A stretch of DNA of 52,360 nucleotides from Collinsella sp. (GTDB lineage: Bacteria > Actinomycetota > Coriobacteriia > Coriobacteriales > Coriobacteriaceae). Position numbers and translations under genes: made by a program. The DNA lies in NCBI GenBank assembly GCA_019414465.1, contig DXLY01000005.1:1-52360 (forward strand). Direction: 5' to 3'. Shown here piece after piece: positions 31,661 through 40,800 of the stretch (position 1 is the first letter of the stretch; each line of letters starts with the position of its first letter). A model generated the notes under the pieces. It had not been told where the DNA came from. It did no database searches and worked only from the letters and a program-made list of their open reading frames with translations.

Positions 31661-31908
31661 TATGGAGCTTCCGAGCCCGTGTCCCCCAGGGATGCGGGCT
31701 CGTTTCTTTTGGATGCCGGTGGGACTCGAACCCGCGAGGGGGCGAGCGTCAAGCGGACGCGCAGCGTCCGCAGCGAGCCGGCGAGGACGCCGACAGGCGG
31801 CCGAAGCCGGTGCGTATTTGCGCAGCAAATACGCAGACGTCCCACCGCCCCTACCATTTGGCTTTTACGGGCCCGTGTCCCTTTGGGATGCGGGCTCGTT
31901 TCTTTCGG
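31643..31908. repeat. Duplicated tRNA-Leu 3' end and terminator, 196 bp apart
   Basis: The 19-bp end of the tRNA (31643-31661) recurs exactly at 31839-31857, and the following terminator hairpin recurs in diverged form. Between them lie a reversed T-arm-like fragment (about 31718-31735) and two tight hairpins (GCGGACGC/GCGTCCGC and TGCGTATTTGC/GCAAATACGCA). It fits an old element insertion at the tRNA end or the ruins of a second tRNA. The stretch 31661-31995 holds no believable gene. Confidence 0.65.
31672..31710 (+). terminator. Terminator of tRNA-Leu
   Basis: Stem CGAGCCCG (31672-31679) / CGGGCTCG (31695-31702) with a T-rich tail to 31710. A diverged copy of the same hairpin is at 31868-31906. 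Confidence 0.85.
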
Positions 31909-31923
31909 ACGCCGTCAAGCCTC

Positions 31924-31994
31924 TAAGTTGCGGTGGAATAGGGACTGTTTGGGGCCCGAAAGGGCGATTTTAGTCCGTATTTCACCGCAACTTA
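31924..31994. repeat. 71-bp palindrome between tRNA-Leu region and ppx
   Basis: Arms TAAGTTGCGGTG (31924-31935) and CACCGCAACTTA (31983-31994) match exactly, and the next ten bases match with two changes. It ends one base before the ppx stop codon, so it could also serve as terminator for that minus-strand gene. Confidence 0.6.
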
Positions 31995-31995
31995 T

Positions 31996-32997
31996 TTAAA
32001 GGGTGCTGAGAGCGGGGGTCCAGGCGATGGTGGGAATGGCACCGTCGAGAGTCTCGTTGATAGTGGCAGCCATACCGGCGAGGAGGCTGTTCTCACTTAC
32101 GGTGAGCGTCTTGTAGCCGCCGGCTCGCATGAGCTCGCGAATCACCACGGCGCCGGCCAGAATCACGCCCGCGCGTTTGGGCTGTACACCCGGTAGCGCG
32201 GCGATACCCTCCACATCCAGCGTAGACATACGATCGATGGCGGCCGAGATCTGCTCCATCGTAAGCTCGCGCAGGTGCACAAAGTTCGAGTCGTACGGCT
32301 CCAGTTCGTGGACCAGCGCCACGAGCGTGGTGACGGTACCGCCCACCGCAACGAGGCGCTCGGCGCGCTCAAAGTCGCTGGGCAGGCCCTCAAAATAGGC
32401 GGAGAACTGCTCGCCTGCCCACGCGGCGGCAGCCGCAAGCTCGTTCGTCGACGGCGGCAGTGCAGAGAAAAACCGCTCCGTCACGCGGCGGCAACCGATG
32501 TCCAGTGAGCGCGTTCCCTCCAGCGCAAAGACCCCGCGCTCAGGCGCATAGACGCCCGTCGCGAGCTCCGTGGATCCGCCACCCGAATCGGCGACGATGA
32601 TGCGCTCGCCTGCAAAGTCGTGCGCCACGCCAAAAAACGTCAGGCGCGCCTCGACCTCGCCCGGAATCACCTGTGGTTTGAGCCCCAACTCGCGCAGGCC
32701 GTCCAGCAGCAGCGCGGCATTGGACGCATCGCGCGCGGCACTCGTGCACGTGGTGCAGACGCACACGGCCCCAAAGGCACGGGCCTCGTCCACAAACATG
32801 CGGCACGCAGCGAGCACACGCTCGACAGCCGCCTCGCAGAAGCGCCCCGTCGCGTCCACGCCCTCGCCCAGGTCGGTAATCTCGGTATGCTTGGACGATT
32901 CCACAATCGCTCCGCCCTCGACCTGGGCCAACACCAGTCGCGACGACACCGTTCCCAGGTCGATCGCGGCCACCTTATAGCGTTTGCAATTTGTCAT
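31996..32997 (-). CDS. Ppx/GppA-family exopolyphosphatase or pppGpp phosphatase
   Basis: 333 residues, the usual length of the short single-domain form. ASKHA-type ATPase fold: AAIDLGTVSSRLVL at 10-23 (phosphate 1), then DSGGGSTEL near 142 (phosphate 2) and VAVGGTVTTL near 227. Splits polyphosphate, or the gamma phosphate of pppGpp, in the cytoplasm; motifs do not separate the two. GGAGCCC lies upstream of the start. It follows the divIC-like gene by 20 bp. Confidence 0.9.
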   Translation of the reverse strand: MTNCKRYKVAAIDLGTVSSRLVLAQVEGGAIVESSKHTEITDLGEGVDATGRFCEAAVERVLAACRMFVDEARAFGAVCVCTTCTSAARDASNAALLLDGLRELGLKPQVIPGEVEARLTFFGVAHDFAGERIIVADSGGGSTELATGVYAPERGVFALEGTRSLDIGCRRVTERFFSALPPSTNELAAAAAWAGEQFSAYFEGLPSDFERAERLVAVGGTVTTLVALVHELEPYDSNFVHLRELTMEQISAAIDRMSTLDVEGIAALPGVQPKRAGVILAGAVVIRELMRAGGYKTLTVSENSLLAGMAATINETLDGAIPTIAWTPALSTL

Positions 32998-33017
32998 TGC
33001 GGGCTCCCCTCCGGGCG

Positions 33018-33779
33018 CTATTTGCCGTTGGACACGACCGTCTGGCCCTCGACGCCGTTAAACCCAAACAGCATGTCGAGCGCCTGGATGTACCACGGCG
33101 CGTCCTTGCCGACTTCTTCGATTTCCTTGGCCACTTCGCTGGCCTTCTTGGCGTTTGAGGACTTTTTGCTCGACGACGAGTCCGAATCGTCGTCCAAGCC
33201 TAGCACGTCAATCTTCTTCTCGCCGGGCATCACCAGGCCCAGGTCCTCGGACGCCGCGTCCTTGATACCCTCCTCCGAGAGCAGTTTGTCGACGCTTTTT
33301 TGCAGCTCATCATTGTATTGCTGGCGAATCTCGACCTGCTTGGCCAAGATGTCGCTCGAGCGTTTTGCCACGTACAGGTCGCGTACGGGAAAATACAGGC
33401 TCACGAGCGCCAGCGCCACCACGATACCGATAAACAGCGGACGCAGAGAGCCATGCGTAAAGTCATAGATCGCCTTGACCACCGCATTGTCGTTGGCGTA
33501 GCGCATAAAGTCCGAGCCCGAAAGACGGCTCGAAGGCCTGCTCGACCTGTCGTGCGTCTGGGCCGAGGGACGCGACGCATGTGTCGAACGTGCCGGGCGC
33601 ACCGGTCCATCTGCCGAAGTATTCACATGAGCATTGGGGCGCGAGGTACTTGTCGGGCGCTGCGTGGAGCGGTCGGCGCCGGCGTAGGCGGACCCACCGA
33701 GCTGCACCGTGCGCGCACGGCGAGGCGGCGGCTCACGCGAACCGGCGGAATAGTACCTGTTGTCGTAAATCTGATCCAT
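33018..33779 (-). CDS. DivIC/FtsB-like septum formation initiator
   Basis: 253 residues from the ATG at 33779. A long, low-complexity, charged N-terminal tail (about 130 residues, cytoplasmic) precedes one membrane helix (LFIGIVVALALVSLYFPV), then a coiled coil (about 175-200) and a EDLGLVMPGEKKIDVL extracytoplasmic segment. This layout is that of FtsB/DivIC, which stabilises FtsL and FtsQ at the division site. A serine/lysine-rich acidic linker is unusual. Lies downstream of eno, the conserved eno-divIC order of many Gram-positive genomes. Confidence 0.85.
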   Translation of the reverse strand: MDQIYDNRYYSAGSREPPPRRARTVQLGGSAYAGADRSTQRPTSTSRPNAHVNTSADGPVRPARSTHASRPSAQTHDRSSRPSSRLSGSDFMRYANDNAVVKAIYDFTHGSLRPLFIGIVVALALVSLYFPVRDLYVAKRSSDILAKQVEIRQQYNDELQKSVDKLLSEEGIKDAASEDLGLVMPGEKKIDVLGLDDDSDSSSSKKSSNAKKASEVAKEIEEVGKDAPWYIQALDMLFGFNGVEGQTVVSNGK

Positions 33780-33870
33780 GTGCGCCTTGTGCGGTTGAGG
33801 TTTGTTTGCGCTAAGTATTCTAGTTATAGCACGAGCGCGTGCACCACCTTCGGCAGCCTTTGCTCGACAT

Positions 33871-33902
33871 AAAAAAGGCGCTGAGCCGTATGGCCCAGCG
33901 CC
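33871..33902 (-). terminator. Rho-independent terminator of eno
   Basis: On the minus strand GGCGCTGGGCCA/GGCTCAGCGCC stem, 3-nt loop, then six Ts (33871-33876). Lies 72 bp after the eno stop codon. Confidence 0.9.
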
Positions 33903-33974
33903 CATGGCGCTTTGCAGCATCCAGTCAAGGCGGGACGGAACCGAGTCAGCCTCCCCCTCGCCAAATTCGCCCGT

Positions 33975-35264
33975 TTAGCGAATGTTGTAGAACGCGGTCT
34001 TACCGGCGTAGCGCGCGCTGCCCTCGAGCTCGTCCTCGATGCGGATGAGCTGATTGTACTTGGCGATACGGTCGCTGCGGCACGGGGCGCCCGACTTGAT
34101 CTGGCCGGCATTGACGCCCACGACCAGGTCGGCGATCGTGGAATCCTCGGTCTCGCCGGAGCGGTGGCTCACGATGCAAGCATAGCCGGCCTCCTTGGCG
34201 GTCTCGATGGCCTCGAGCGACTCGGTGAGTGTGCCGATCTGGTTGACCTTGACCAGGATCGCGTTGGCGGCACCCAGCTCGATGCCCTTCTTAAGGCGCT
34301 CGGTGTTGGTGACGAACAGGTCGTCGCCCACCAGCTGCACCTTGTTGCCAATGCGGCGGGTGAGCTCAACCCAGCCGTCCCAGTCCTCCTCGGCCATACC
34401 ATCCTCGATGGAGATGATGGGATAGGTGTCGACGAGCTTCTCCCAGTAATCAACCATCTGAGCACTCGTGTACTCCACGCCCTCACCCTTGAGCTCGTAC
34501 ATGCCGGTCTCGGCGTTGTAGAACTCGGTCGAGGCCGGGTCCATGGCGTACATGAAGTCGACGCCGGGCTTAAAGCCAGCCTTCTCGACGGCCTTGGTAA
34601 TGTACTCGAACGGCTCGGCATTGGTCTTAAGGTTGGGCGCAAAGCCGCCCTCGTCGCCCACGCCGCCGCCCAGGCCGGCCTCGTGCAGCACGCCCTTGAG
34701 GGTGTGGTAGACCTCGGCGCACCAACGCAGGCCCTCGGCAAAGCTCGGGGCGCCCACCGGCATGATCATGAACTCCTGGAAGTCGACGTTATTGTCGGCA
34801 TGCACGCCGCCGTTGAGAATGTTCATCATAGGTGTGGGCAGCAGGTGGGCGTTGACGCCACCCAGATACTGGTACAGCGAAAGACCCGCCGACTCGGCAG
34901 CGGCGCGGGCAACTGCCAGCGACACACCCAGAATGGCGTTGGCACCGAGCTTGGTCTTGTTGGGGGTACCGTCCGCGGCAATCAGCGCGGCATCGACGGC
35001 GCGCTGGTCGAAGGCGTCGAGGCCCACGACGGCGTTAGCGCACTCGTTATTGACGTGCTCGACGGCCTGCGAAACGCCCTTGCCCAGGTAGCGACCCTTG
35101 TCGCCATCGCGCAGCTCGCAGGCCTCAAAGGCACCGGTCGAAGCGCCCGAAGGCACCATTGCGCGGCCAAAGCTACCGTCCTCGAGCACGACCTCGACCT
35201 CGACAGTGGGATTGCCGCGGCTGTCGAGCACCTCGCGACCGTAGACGTCCAAAATATCGCTCAT
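33975..35264 (-). CDS. eno: Enolase
   Basis: 429 residues, full length. N-terminal YGREVLDSRGNPTVE; the enolase signature SHRSGETEDSTIADL near 363; metal ligands in MYAMDPASTEFY (Asp), ISIEDGMAEEDW (Glu/Asp) and VGDDLFVTN; Lys in LVKVNQIGT. Interconverts 2-phosphoglycerate and phosphoenolpyruvate in glycolysis. GGGAGA lies 6 bp before the ATG. Starts its own transcript, probably from the region 35338-35400. Confidence 0.97.
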   Translation of the reverse strand: MSDILDVYGREVLDSRGNPTVEVEVVLEDGSFGRAMVPSGASTGAFEACELRDGDKGRYLGKGVSQAVEHVNNECANAVVGLDAFDQRAVDAALIAADGTPNKTKLGANAILGVSLAVARAAAESAGLSLYQYLGGVNAHLLPTPMMNILNGGVHADNNVDFQEFMIMPVGAPSFAEGLRWCAEVYHTLKGVLHEAGLGGGVGDEGGFAPNLKTNAEPFEYITKAVEKAGFKPGVDFMYAMDPASTEFYNAETGMYELKGEGVEYTSAQMVDYWEKLVDTYPIISIEDGMAEEDWDGWVELTRRIGNKVQLVGDDLFVTNTERLKKGIELGAANAILVKVNQIGTLTESLEAIETAKEAGYACIVSHRSGETEDSTIADLVVGVNAGQIKSGAPCRSDRIAKYNQLIRIEDELEGSARYAGKTAFYNIR

Positions 35265-35337
35265 GTTGTCTCCCTCTCACTTGGAAACATAGTGGATGCA
35301 AGCGACCGGCTGACCGTGCACCGTCGGTGCGCCTCCG

Positions 35338-35382
35338 TAAGTTAGCCATGTCGCACTTTTTGCATTATGCCCTAAGTTAGCC
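35338..35382 (-). promoter_or_regulatory. eno promoter region with direct TAAGTTAGCC repeats
   Basis: TAAGTTAGCC is at 35338-35347 and again at 35373-35382, separated by 25 bp. On the minus strand CATAAT (35364-35369) between them could be the -10 box. The repeats could bind a regulator around the promoter. Confidence 0.4.
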
Positions 35383-35403
35383 GAGGGATACACTTGATTT
35401 TCG

Positions 35404-35449
35404 AAAAATTTAGCGGGAACGATGAGGCGTGTCAGCCCGTCGTTCCCGC
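35404..35449 (-). terminator. Terminator after mazG
   Basis: Perfect 10-bp arms GCGGGAACGA (35413-35422) and TCGTTCCCGC (35440-35449), followed on the minus strand by an A/T-rich tail with a run of Ts, 4 bp after the mazG stop. Confidence 0.7.
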
Positions 35450-35453
35450 AGTC

Positions 35454-36314
35454 TTACTCCTCCGCCTTTGCGGCATCCCACAGGTCGTTAAGGCCGTGGG
35501 TCGAAAGCTCGGCAAGATCCACGTGGGCGTCAGCCGCCATCTGCTCCATCGCAGCCCAGCGGCGGCGGAACTTGGCCGTGCTCGCGCGCAGGGCACTCTC
35601 GGCGTCAATCCCCTCTTTGCGCGCAACGTTGACTAGGGCAAAGAGCAGGTCGCCAAACTCCATCTCGCGCTCGGGCGAGCCGGGCTCCTCGGCCTCAAAC
35701 TCGGCACGCTCCTCGGCGACCTCGTCCCACACATCCTGGACCGTCTCCCACTCAAAGCCCACGGCCGCCGCCTTGCGCGACACCTTCTGAGCTTGCATCA
35801 GCGCCGGCAGGTGCGTGGGCACGCCGTCGAGCAGGCCTTCGGGCGCAGCCTCGTCCGCCGCCACAGCCTTGTCCTTGGCAGCCTTCTCGGCAAGCTTGAC
35901 CTCATCCCAGATCTTGAGCACCTCGTCGGGGTTGTCGGCATCCGCATCGCCAAACACGTGCGGGTGGCGGCGAATGAGCTTGGCGTCGATATCGCGCGCC
36001 ACGTCGGCCAGCGTAAACTCGCCGGCGTCCGCCGCAATCTGCGCATGCAGCACCACCTGCATGAGCACGTCGCCCAGCTCCTCGCGCAGATGCGTGGCAT
36101 CGTCGGCCTCGATACAGTCGAGCGCCTCATAGGCCTCCTCGATCATGTTCTTGCCAATGCTACGGTGCGTCTGCTCACGGTCCCACGGACAGCCGTCGGG
36201 CTGACGCAGGCGCCAGATGGTCTGCACCAGATGCTGCAGCTCGGCCGACGCGTCGACCAGCGTGGACAGGTCGCGCGAGCCCTCGGCATTTTGCTGAGCC
36301 ATGTGCTGCGCCAT
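35454..36314 (-). CDS. mazG: MazG-family nucleoside triphosphate pyrophosphohydrolase
   Basis: 286 residues from the ATG at 36314 (GGAGGA upstream); the longer frame to 36422 is rejected. Two MazG domains: first with CPWDREQTHRSI, EEAYEALDCIE and REELGDVLMQVV (EExxE and ExxD metal ligands), second with ERAEFEAEE and EFGDLLFALVNVAR. Hydrolyses canonical and non-canonical NTPs to NMP and pyrophosphate. An Asp/Ala-rich region of about 30 residues lies between the domains. The preceding gene stops 2 bp upstream. Confidence 0.93.
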   Translation of the reverse strand: MAQHMAQQNAEGSRDLSTLVDASAELQHLVQTIWRLRQPDGCPWDREQTHRSIGKNMIEEAYEALDCIEADDATHLREELGDVLMQVVLHAQIAADAGEFTLADVARDIDAKLIRRHPHVFGDADADNPDEVLKIWDEVKLAEKAAKDKAVAADEAAPEGLLDGVPTHLPALMQAQKVSRKAAAVGFEWETVQDVWDEVAEERAEFEAEEPGSPEREMEFGDLLFALVNVARKEGIDAESALRASTAKFRRRWAAMEQMAADAHVDLAELSTHGLNDLWDAAKAEE

Positions 36315-36316
36315 GG

Positions 36317-36865
36317 TTATTCCTCCTCCAGGATCACGTGACGGAACGCGCCGCCCTCGTAGATGCCGTAGCTGTGCGTACCGTCCTTGGGAATGCTCAC
36401 GCTGCCGGGGTTGAAGAGCCACAGGCCCGGGTGCGCCTCGCTTGCCTCGTTAACCTTGATATGCGTGTGGCCGTAGACGAGCGCGGAGCCCTCGGGCAGC
36501 GCGGGCGCGTGGTCGACGCTGTTGTGCATGCCGGCGCCAAAGACGTGGCCGTGCGTCAGGAACAGCTCACGGCCGGTCTCGTCAAACAGCGTGGCGTAGT
36601 CGGCCATGACCGGGAAATCGAGCACCATCTGGTCGACCTCGGCGTCACAGTTGCCGCGCACCGCGATGATGCGGTCGGCCAGGGCGTTGAGCAGCGGAAT
36701 CACGCGCTTGGGGGCGTAATCGCGCGGCAGGTCGTTGCGCGGGCCGTGGTAGAGCAGGTCGCCTAGCAGCACGATGCGGTCGGGCTGCTCGGACTCGATG
36801 GCGGTGCAGAGGCGCTCAGTCCAATATGCCGAGCCGTGAATGTCGGAGGCGATGAGGTATTTCAT
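36317..36865 (-). CDS. YfcE-type phosphodiesterase
   Basis: 182 residues from the ATG at 36865 (AAAGGA upstream). Compact metallophosphoesterase: ASDIHGS at 5-11, LLGDLLYHGP near 35, VRGNCDAE near 70 (GNCD, typical of YfcE rather than GNHE), LTHGHV near 105 and GHTHIK near 127. Cuts phosphodiesters in vitro; physiological substrate unknown. Unrelated in sequence style to the three paralogues at 906-3031. Gene order with mazG suggests one transcript. Confidence 0.9.
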   Translation of the reverse strand: MKYLIASDIHGSAYWTERLCTAIESEQPDRIVLLGDLLYHGPRNDLPRDYAPKRVIPLLNALADRIIAVRGNCDAEVDQMVLDFPVMADYATLFDETGRELFLTHGHVFGAGMHNSVDHAPALPEGSALVYGHTHIKVNEASEAHPGLWLFNPGSVSIPKDGTHSYGIYEGGAFRHVILEEE

Positions 36866-36938
36866 GGGGAGTCCTTTCGGTGTGGGGTTGATGGGGGCTG
36901 AATACGGAGTCCAGCGGATGTGGAGCCCATCTACTGTG

Positions 36939-37424
36939 TTACTCAAATCGAAGCGCCGCACTCTGAGCCGCCTGCATCACGCGTTGGAGCGGCACGCCAT
37001 GTTCGCGGGCAAGACGGGCGCAGTCTTCGTACTCGGGCGCCGCGCGCTCGCTGCCGTCGGGCAGGGTGGCCACCTTGACGGCTACCTCGCCCCAAGGCGT
37101 CGCCACCTGCTCAAAGCGGCGTGGCAAGCAAACACGCTCCATGACCTGGCGACGAATGCCGTTGGTCGTGGTTTCCAAAAAGATAATCGTCTGCAGGCGG
37201 TCGATATCCTCGTGTGAGCAAATCACCTGCAGCTGCCATCCGGGGCGGCCCTTTTTGCAATAGAGGGGCAGCCAGTGTACCTCGCGGGCGCCCGCCTCGC
37301 GCAGGCGTTCGGCGGCGTAGGCGAGCACCTCGGGCGACGCGTCGTCAATATCGCACTCCAGCTTGACGATGGTTTCGGGCGCATCGGTCTCGCGGGACAG
37401 CGGAGATGTACTTCCACGTTGCAT
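36939..37424 (-). CDS. Standalone LarC-type C-terminal domain
   Basis: 161 residues from the ATG at 37424 (AAAGGA upstream). KLECDIDDASPEVLAYA, CKKGRPGWQLQV and ETTTNGIRRQVMER match the C-terminal half of LarC (DUF111), which makes the nickel-pincer cofactor of lactate racemase. In Lactiplantibacillus this half is translated as LarC2 by a frameshift. The N-terminal half, LarB and LarE are absent here, so it may work alone as a metal-binding or cofactor protein. Motifs are clear; role inferred. Confidence 0.75.
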   Translation of the reverse strand: MQRGSTSPLSRETDAPETIVKLECDIDDASPEVLAYAAERLREAGAREVHWLPLYCKKGRPGWQLQVICSHEDIDRLQTIIFLETTTNGIRRQVMERVCLPRRFEQVATPWGEVAVKVATLPDGSERAAPEYEDCARLAREHGVPLQRVMQAAQSAALRFE

Positions 37425-37547
37425 ACGGTCCGGATCCTTTCCGCACGGGCTCGTTTTGTTCATCCAAACGCTAGCACATCACGGGCGGCGCAGGGGCGGC
37501 GTCATGGGATAGGCGCGACTTTCGTCCGTCGTCACCCTCGCCCTCAT

Positions 37548-37617
37548 CCAAACATGTACGTCAGCCTCCAAACATGTCATTTTTTGCAGCTTTTGGAGGC
37601 TGACGTACACGTTTTGG
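37548..37617. repeat. Long intergenic palindrome before the CydDC-like gene
   Basis: Perfect 17-bp arms (37556-37572 and 37592-37608, 19-nt loop), extended outward with one mismatch to about 37548/37617. The motif CCAAACATGT appears twice within. Lies in the 402-bp gap 37425-37826. The remainder of that gap is AT-rich with no gene; a strong ATAGGAGG ribosome binding site ends it. Confidence 0.7.
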
Positions 37618-37826
37618 AGCGGGGCCACACACGATCAAAATTGCGCCCGCACTCCGTCCACCACAAAGTTCGCCGCACTCAACAATTTTGAACTTTCTAC
37701 GCAGTTCATCGGCTAAAAATTACCCTCGGCATACTTATCCGCTGCACGATGTTACTCTAGTTGCATTTGGCTAACTAAGCGGCTGCCGAGGACCCCGCCC
37801 GACACCGTTACGGCATAGGAGGTTTC

Positions 37827-40800
37827 ATGTTCGAGAAGCGGCTCTTCTCCCTGGTTCCGCAGGCAACGCCCTACATTATGGCAAGCGTCCTGTTTAAGTG
37901 GATCGCGCTCATGGCAAACATCACGGTGATGTGGATGCTTGCGCGCATCTTGGGCGGCATCGTCACGGACGGTCTTTCCGCCGCGCTCGCCGTCGATGCC
38001 CTCGCACAGGCGGCCTTGCCGCTCGCCGCCGCCATCATCGTGCGCGCCGCCTCCATCTACCTGGCCCAACGCGCCGGCGACAAGGCCGCGTTCGAGGCCG
38101 TCCGCCGCGTGCGCTCGCTCGTCTACGACAAGCTCACCGCACTCGGCCCCTCCTACACCGAAACCGTCCCCACCGCCGAGGCCGTCCAGACCAGCGTCGA
38201 GGGCGCCACGCAACTCCAGGTGTACTTTGGCGGTTACCTGCCGCAGCTCTTCTTTGCCGGCTTGGCACCCATCACGCTGTTTGTACTGCTCGTGGGCCAG
38301 GCGGGTCTTCCCGCCGCGCTGCTGCTCGCCTGCGTTCCGGTCATCCCCGTCTCCATCATGATGGTCATGCGCAACGCCAAAAAGATCGGTGCCGAGTACT
38401 GGGGCAGCTATGTCGATCTGGGCGGCATGTTCCTGGAGGCCGTGCAGGGTCTCACCACCCTTAAGGTCTACCAGGCCGATCGCAGCCGGCACGAGCGCAT
38501 CAACGCCGAGTCCGAGCGTTTCCGCACAGCGACCATGCGCCTGCTGGTGATGCAGCTGCGCTCCATTTGCGTTATGGACCTGGTCGTCTATATGGGCGCC
38601 GCGCTCGGCATTATCGTAGCCACGCTGCAGCTCGCCACGGGCAAGATTGGCTTTGAGGCTGCCTTCCTCATCGTCTTTCTGTCGCAGGAGTTCTTTTTGC
38701 CCATGCGCCGCCTGGGATCGCTGTTCCACACGGCCATGAACGGCATGGCCGCCTCGCGCCGCATGTTTGGCATTTTGGATACGCCCGAGTCCGAGCGCGG
38801 CGATGTTGAGCTTGACGGTCGCGGCGATATCGAGCTCACGGACGTGAGCTATGCCTACGGCGACCGCACGGTGCTGGACAGCGCCAGCGCGACCATTGCG
38901 CACGGCTCGCTCGTGGCACTCGTGGGCGAAAGCGGCGGCGGCAAATCTACGCTCGCGGGGATTATCGCGGGCCGCAAGGGTGCCTACCGCGGCAGCGTGC
39001 GCATTGGCGGCGTCGAGCTGCGCGATGCCACGGCCACCTCACTCATGCGCGCCGTCACGCTGGTGCCCACCAACGGCTACCTGTTTGCCGGCACCCTGCG
39101 CGACAACCTGCTGCTCGCCCAGCCCAGCGCCACCGATACCGAGCTTTTGCGCGCACTCGACCGCACGCGCGTGGCGGCCTTTGTGCAGGCCAACGGCGGG
39201 CTCGACATGGTGATTAACGAGGGCGGCACCAACCTTTCGGGTGGCCAGCGCCAACGCGTGTGCATGGCACGCGCCCTGCTGCACGACTCGCCCATCTATG
39301 TGTTTGACGAGGCGACGAGCAATGTGGACGCTGCGAGCGAAGCCGCGATCGGCGAGGTCATCGCATCGCTTGCCGGCGAGCACACTGTAATTGTGGTGGC
39401 ACACCGCCTGTCGACGATCGTGGACGCCGACCAGATTCTGGTGCTGGAACGCGGTCGCATTGTCGAGCACGGGACTCACGGCGAGCTCTTGGCAACCGCG
39501 GGCGCCTATGCGCGCATGTGGAACAGCCAGGAGCAGCTCTCGGCGTATGCGTATGCGGAGGATGATGCCGAGGATGCCGGCGCGGTTGAGGCTGTTGACG
39601 GCAGCACCGCCCGTGCCGATGGCCTCAACGGTGCCGGCTCGTCTTCCGCTGCCGCGGCGCCTGACTCCGGCCGCGCCCGTCGCTCGGCGCCGTCCATCAT
39701 GTGGCGCATGATGGGGCTCGTCCGACCGCTTGCCGGCTGGCTTGTGCTAGCCGTCGCGCTGGGCAGCATTGGTATGCTCACTGCCGCGTTCGTGCCGGCC
39801 TTTGGCGCCCTTGGCCTTATGGCCGCGCTGGGCCGCTACGCCTTGGGGCTTGGTCTGATCGCAGCATGCGCGGCCTGTGCCGCCTGCGGCATCGCACGCG
39901 GGCCGCTCCACTACGGCGAGCAGCTCTGCAACCACTACATCGCGTTTCGCCTGCTCGCGCACATCCGCGACTTGGTGTTTGGCGCCCTGCGCCAGCTCGC
40001 CCCCGCCAAGCTCGAGGGCCGCGGCAAGGGCGATCTCGTGAGCCTGGTCACCTCGGATATCGAGCTGCTCGAGGTCTTCTACGCGCACACCATCTCGCCC
40101 ATTGCCATCGCTCTGGTCTGCACCGTTGTGTTTGAGGGCTTTTTGCTGGCTGTGAGCCCCGAGCTCGCGGGCATCGCGCTCGTGGCCTACGCGGTCCTGG
40201 GCGTGCTACTGCCCCTGACCTCGGCCAAGGCATGCGGCACCACTGGCCGCCAGAGCCGCGAGGGCGCCGGTAAGCTGGGTGCCTTTGTGCTCGACAGTCT
40301 ACGCGGCGCGTCCGAGACTATCCAGTTTGCCGGTGGCGCCGATCGCAGCCGTGCCCTGGGCAAGCTGACCGAGCAAGTCGGCGCCGTGGACGCGCGCCTC
40401 AAGCGCCGCCAGGCGGCCAGCGAGGCCGTAGCCGATGCGCTTATTCTTGCGGCCAATCTGGTGATGCTCGGGCGAGCGCTGCAGCTGGTGGCTGCGGGAA
40501 CGATCGATTTTGCCGCAGCGTTTGTCGCCGTCTTTACCTTTGTGTCGTCGTTTGGCTCGGTGATGGCCGTGAGCCGCCTGGGCGCCTCACTGCAGGAGAC
40601 GCTCGCCTCGGGCGCACGCGTGCTCGATTTGCTCGACGAGCAGCCCCAGTGCGCCGAGGTCGCCGATGGACAGGACGTTGAGTTTGCCGGCGCCGCAGCC
40701 GAGCATGTGAGCTTTAGCTATGCGGACGGCGTGGACGCGGGTGGTGCCGACGCCACAGAGCAGGCCGCGAATGACCCCGCTTCGAGTCTCATCCTCGACG

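Noticed and set aside
33912..35345. 477-residue plus-strand frame opposite eno
   Set aside because: Antisense to a conserved enolase gene; GC-rich shadow frame.
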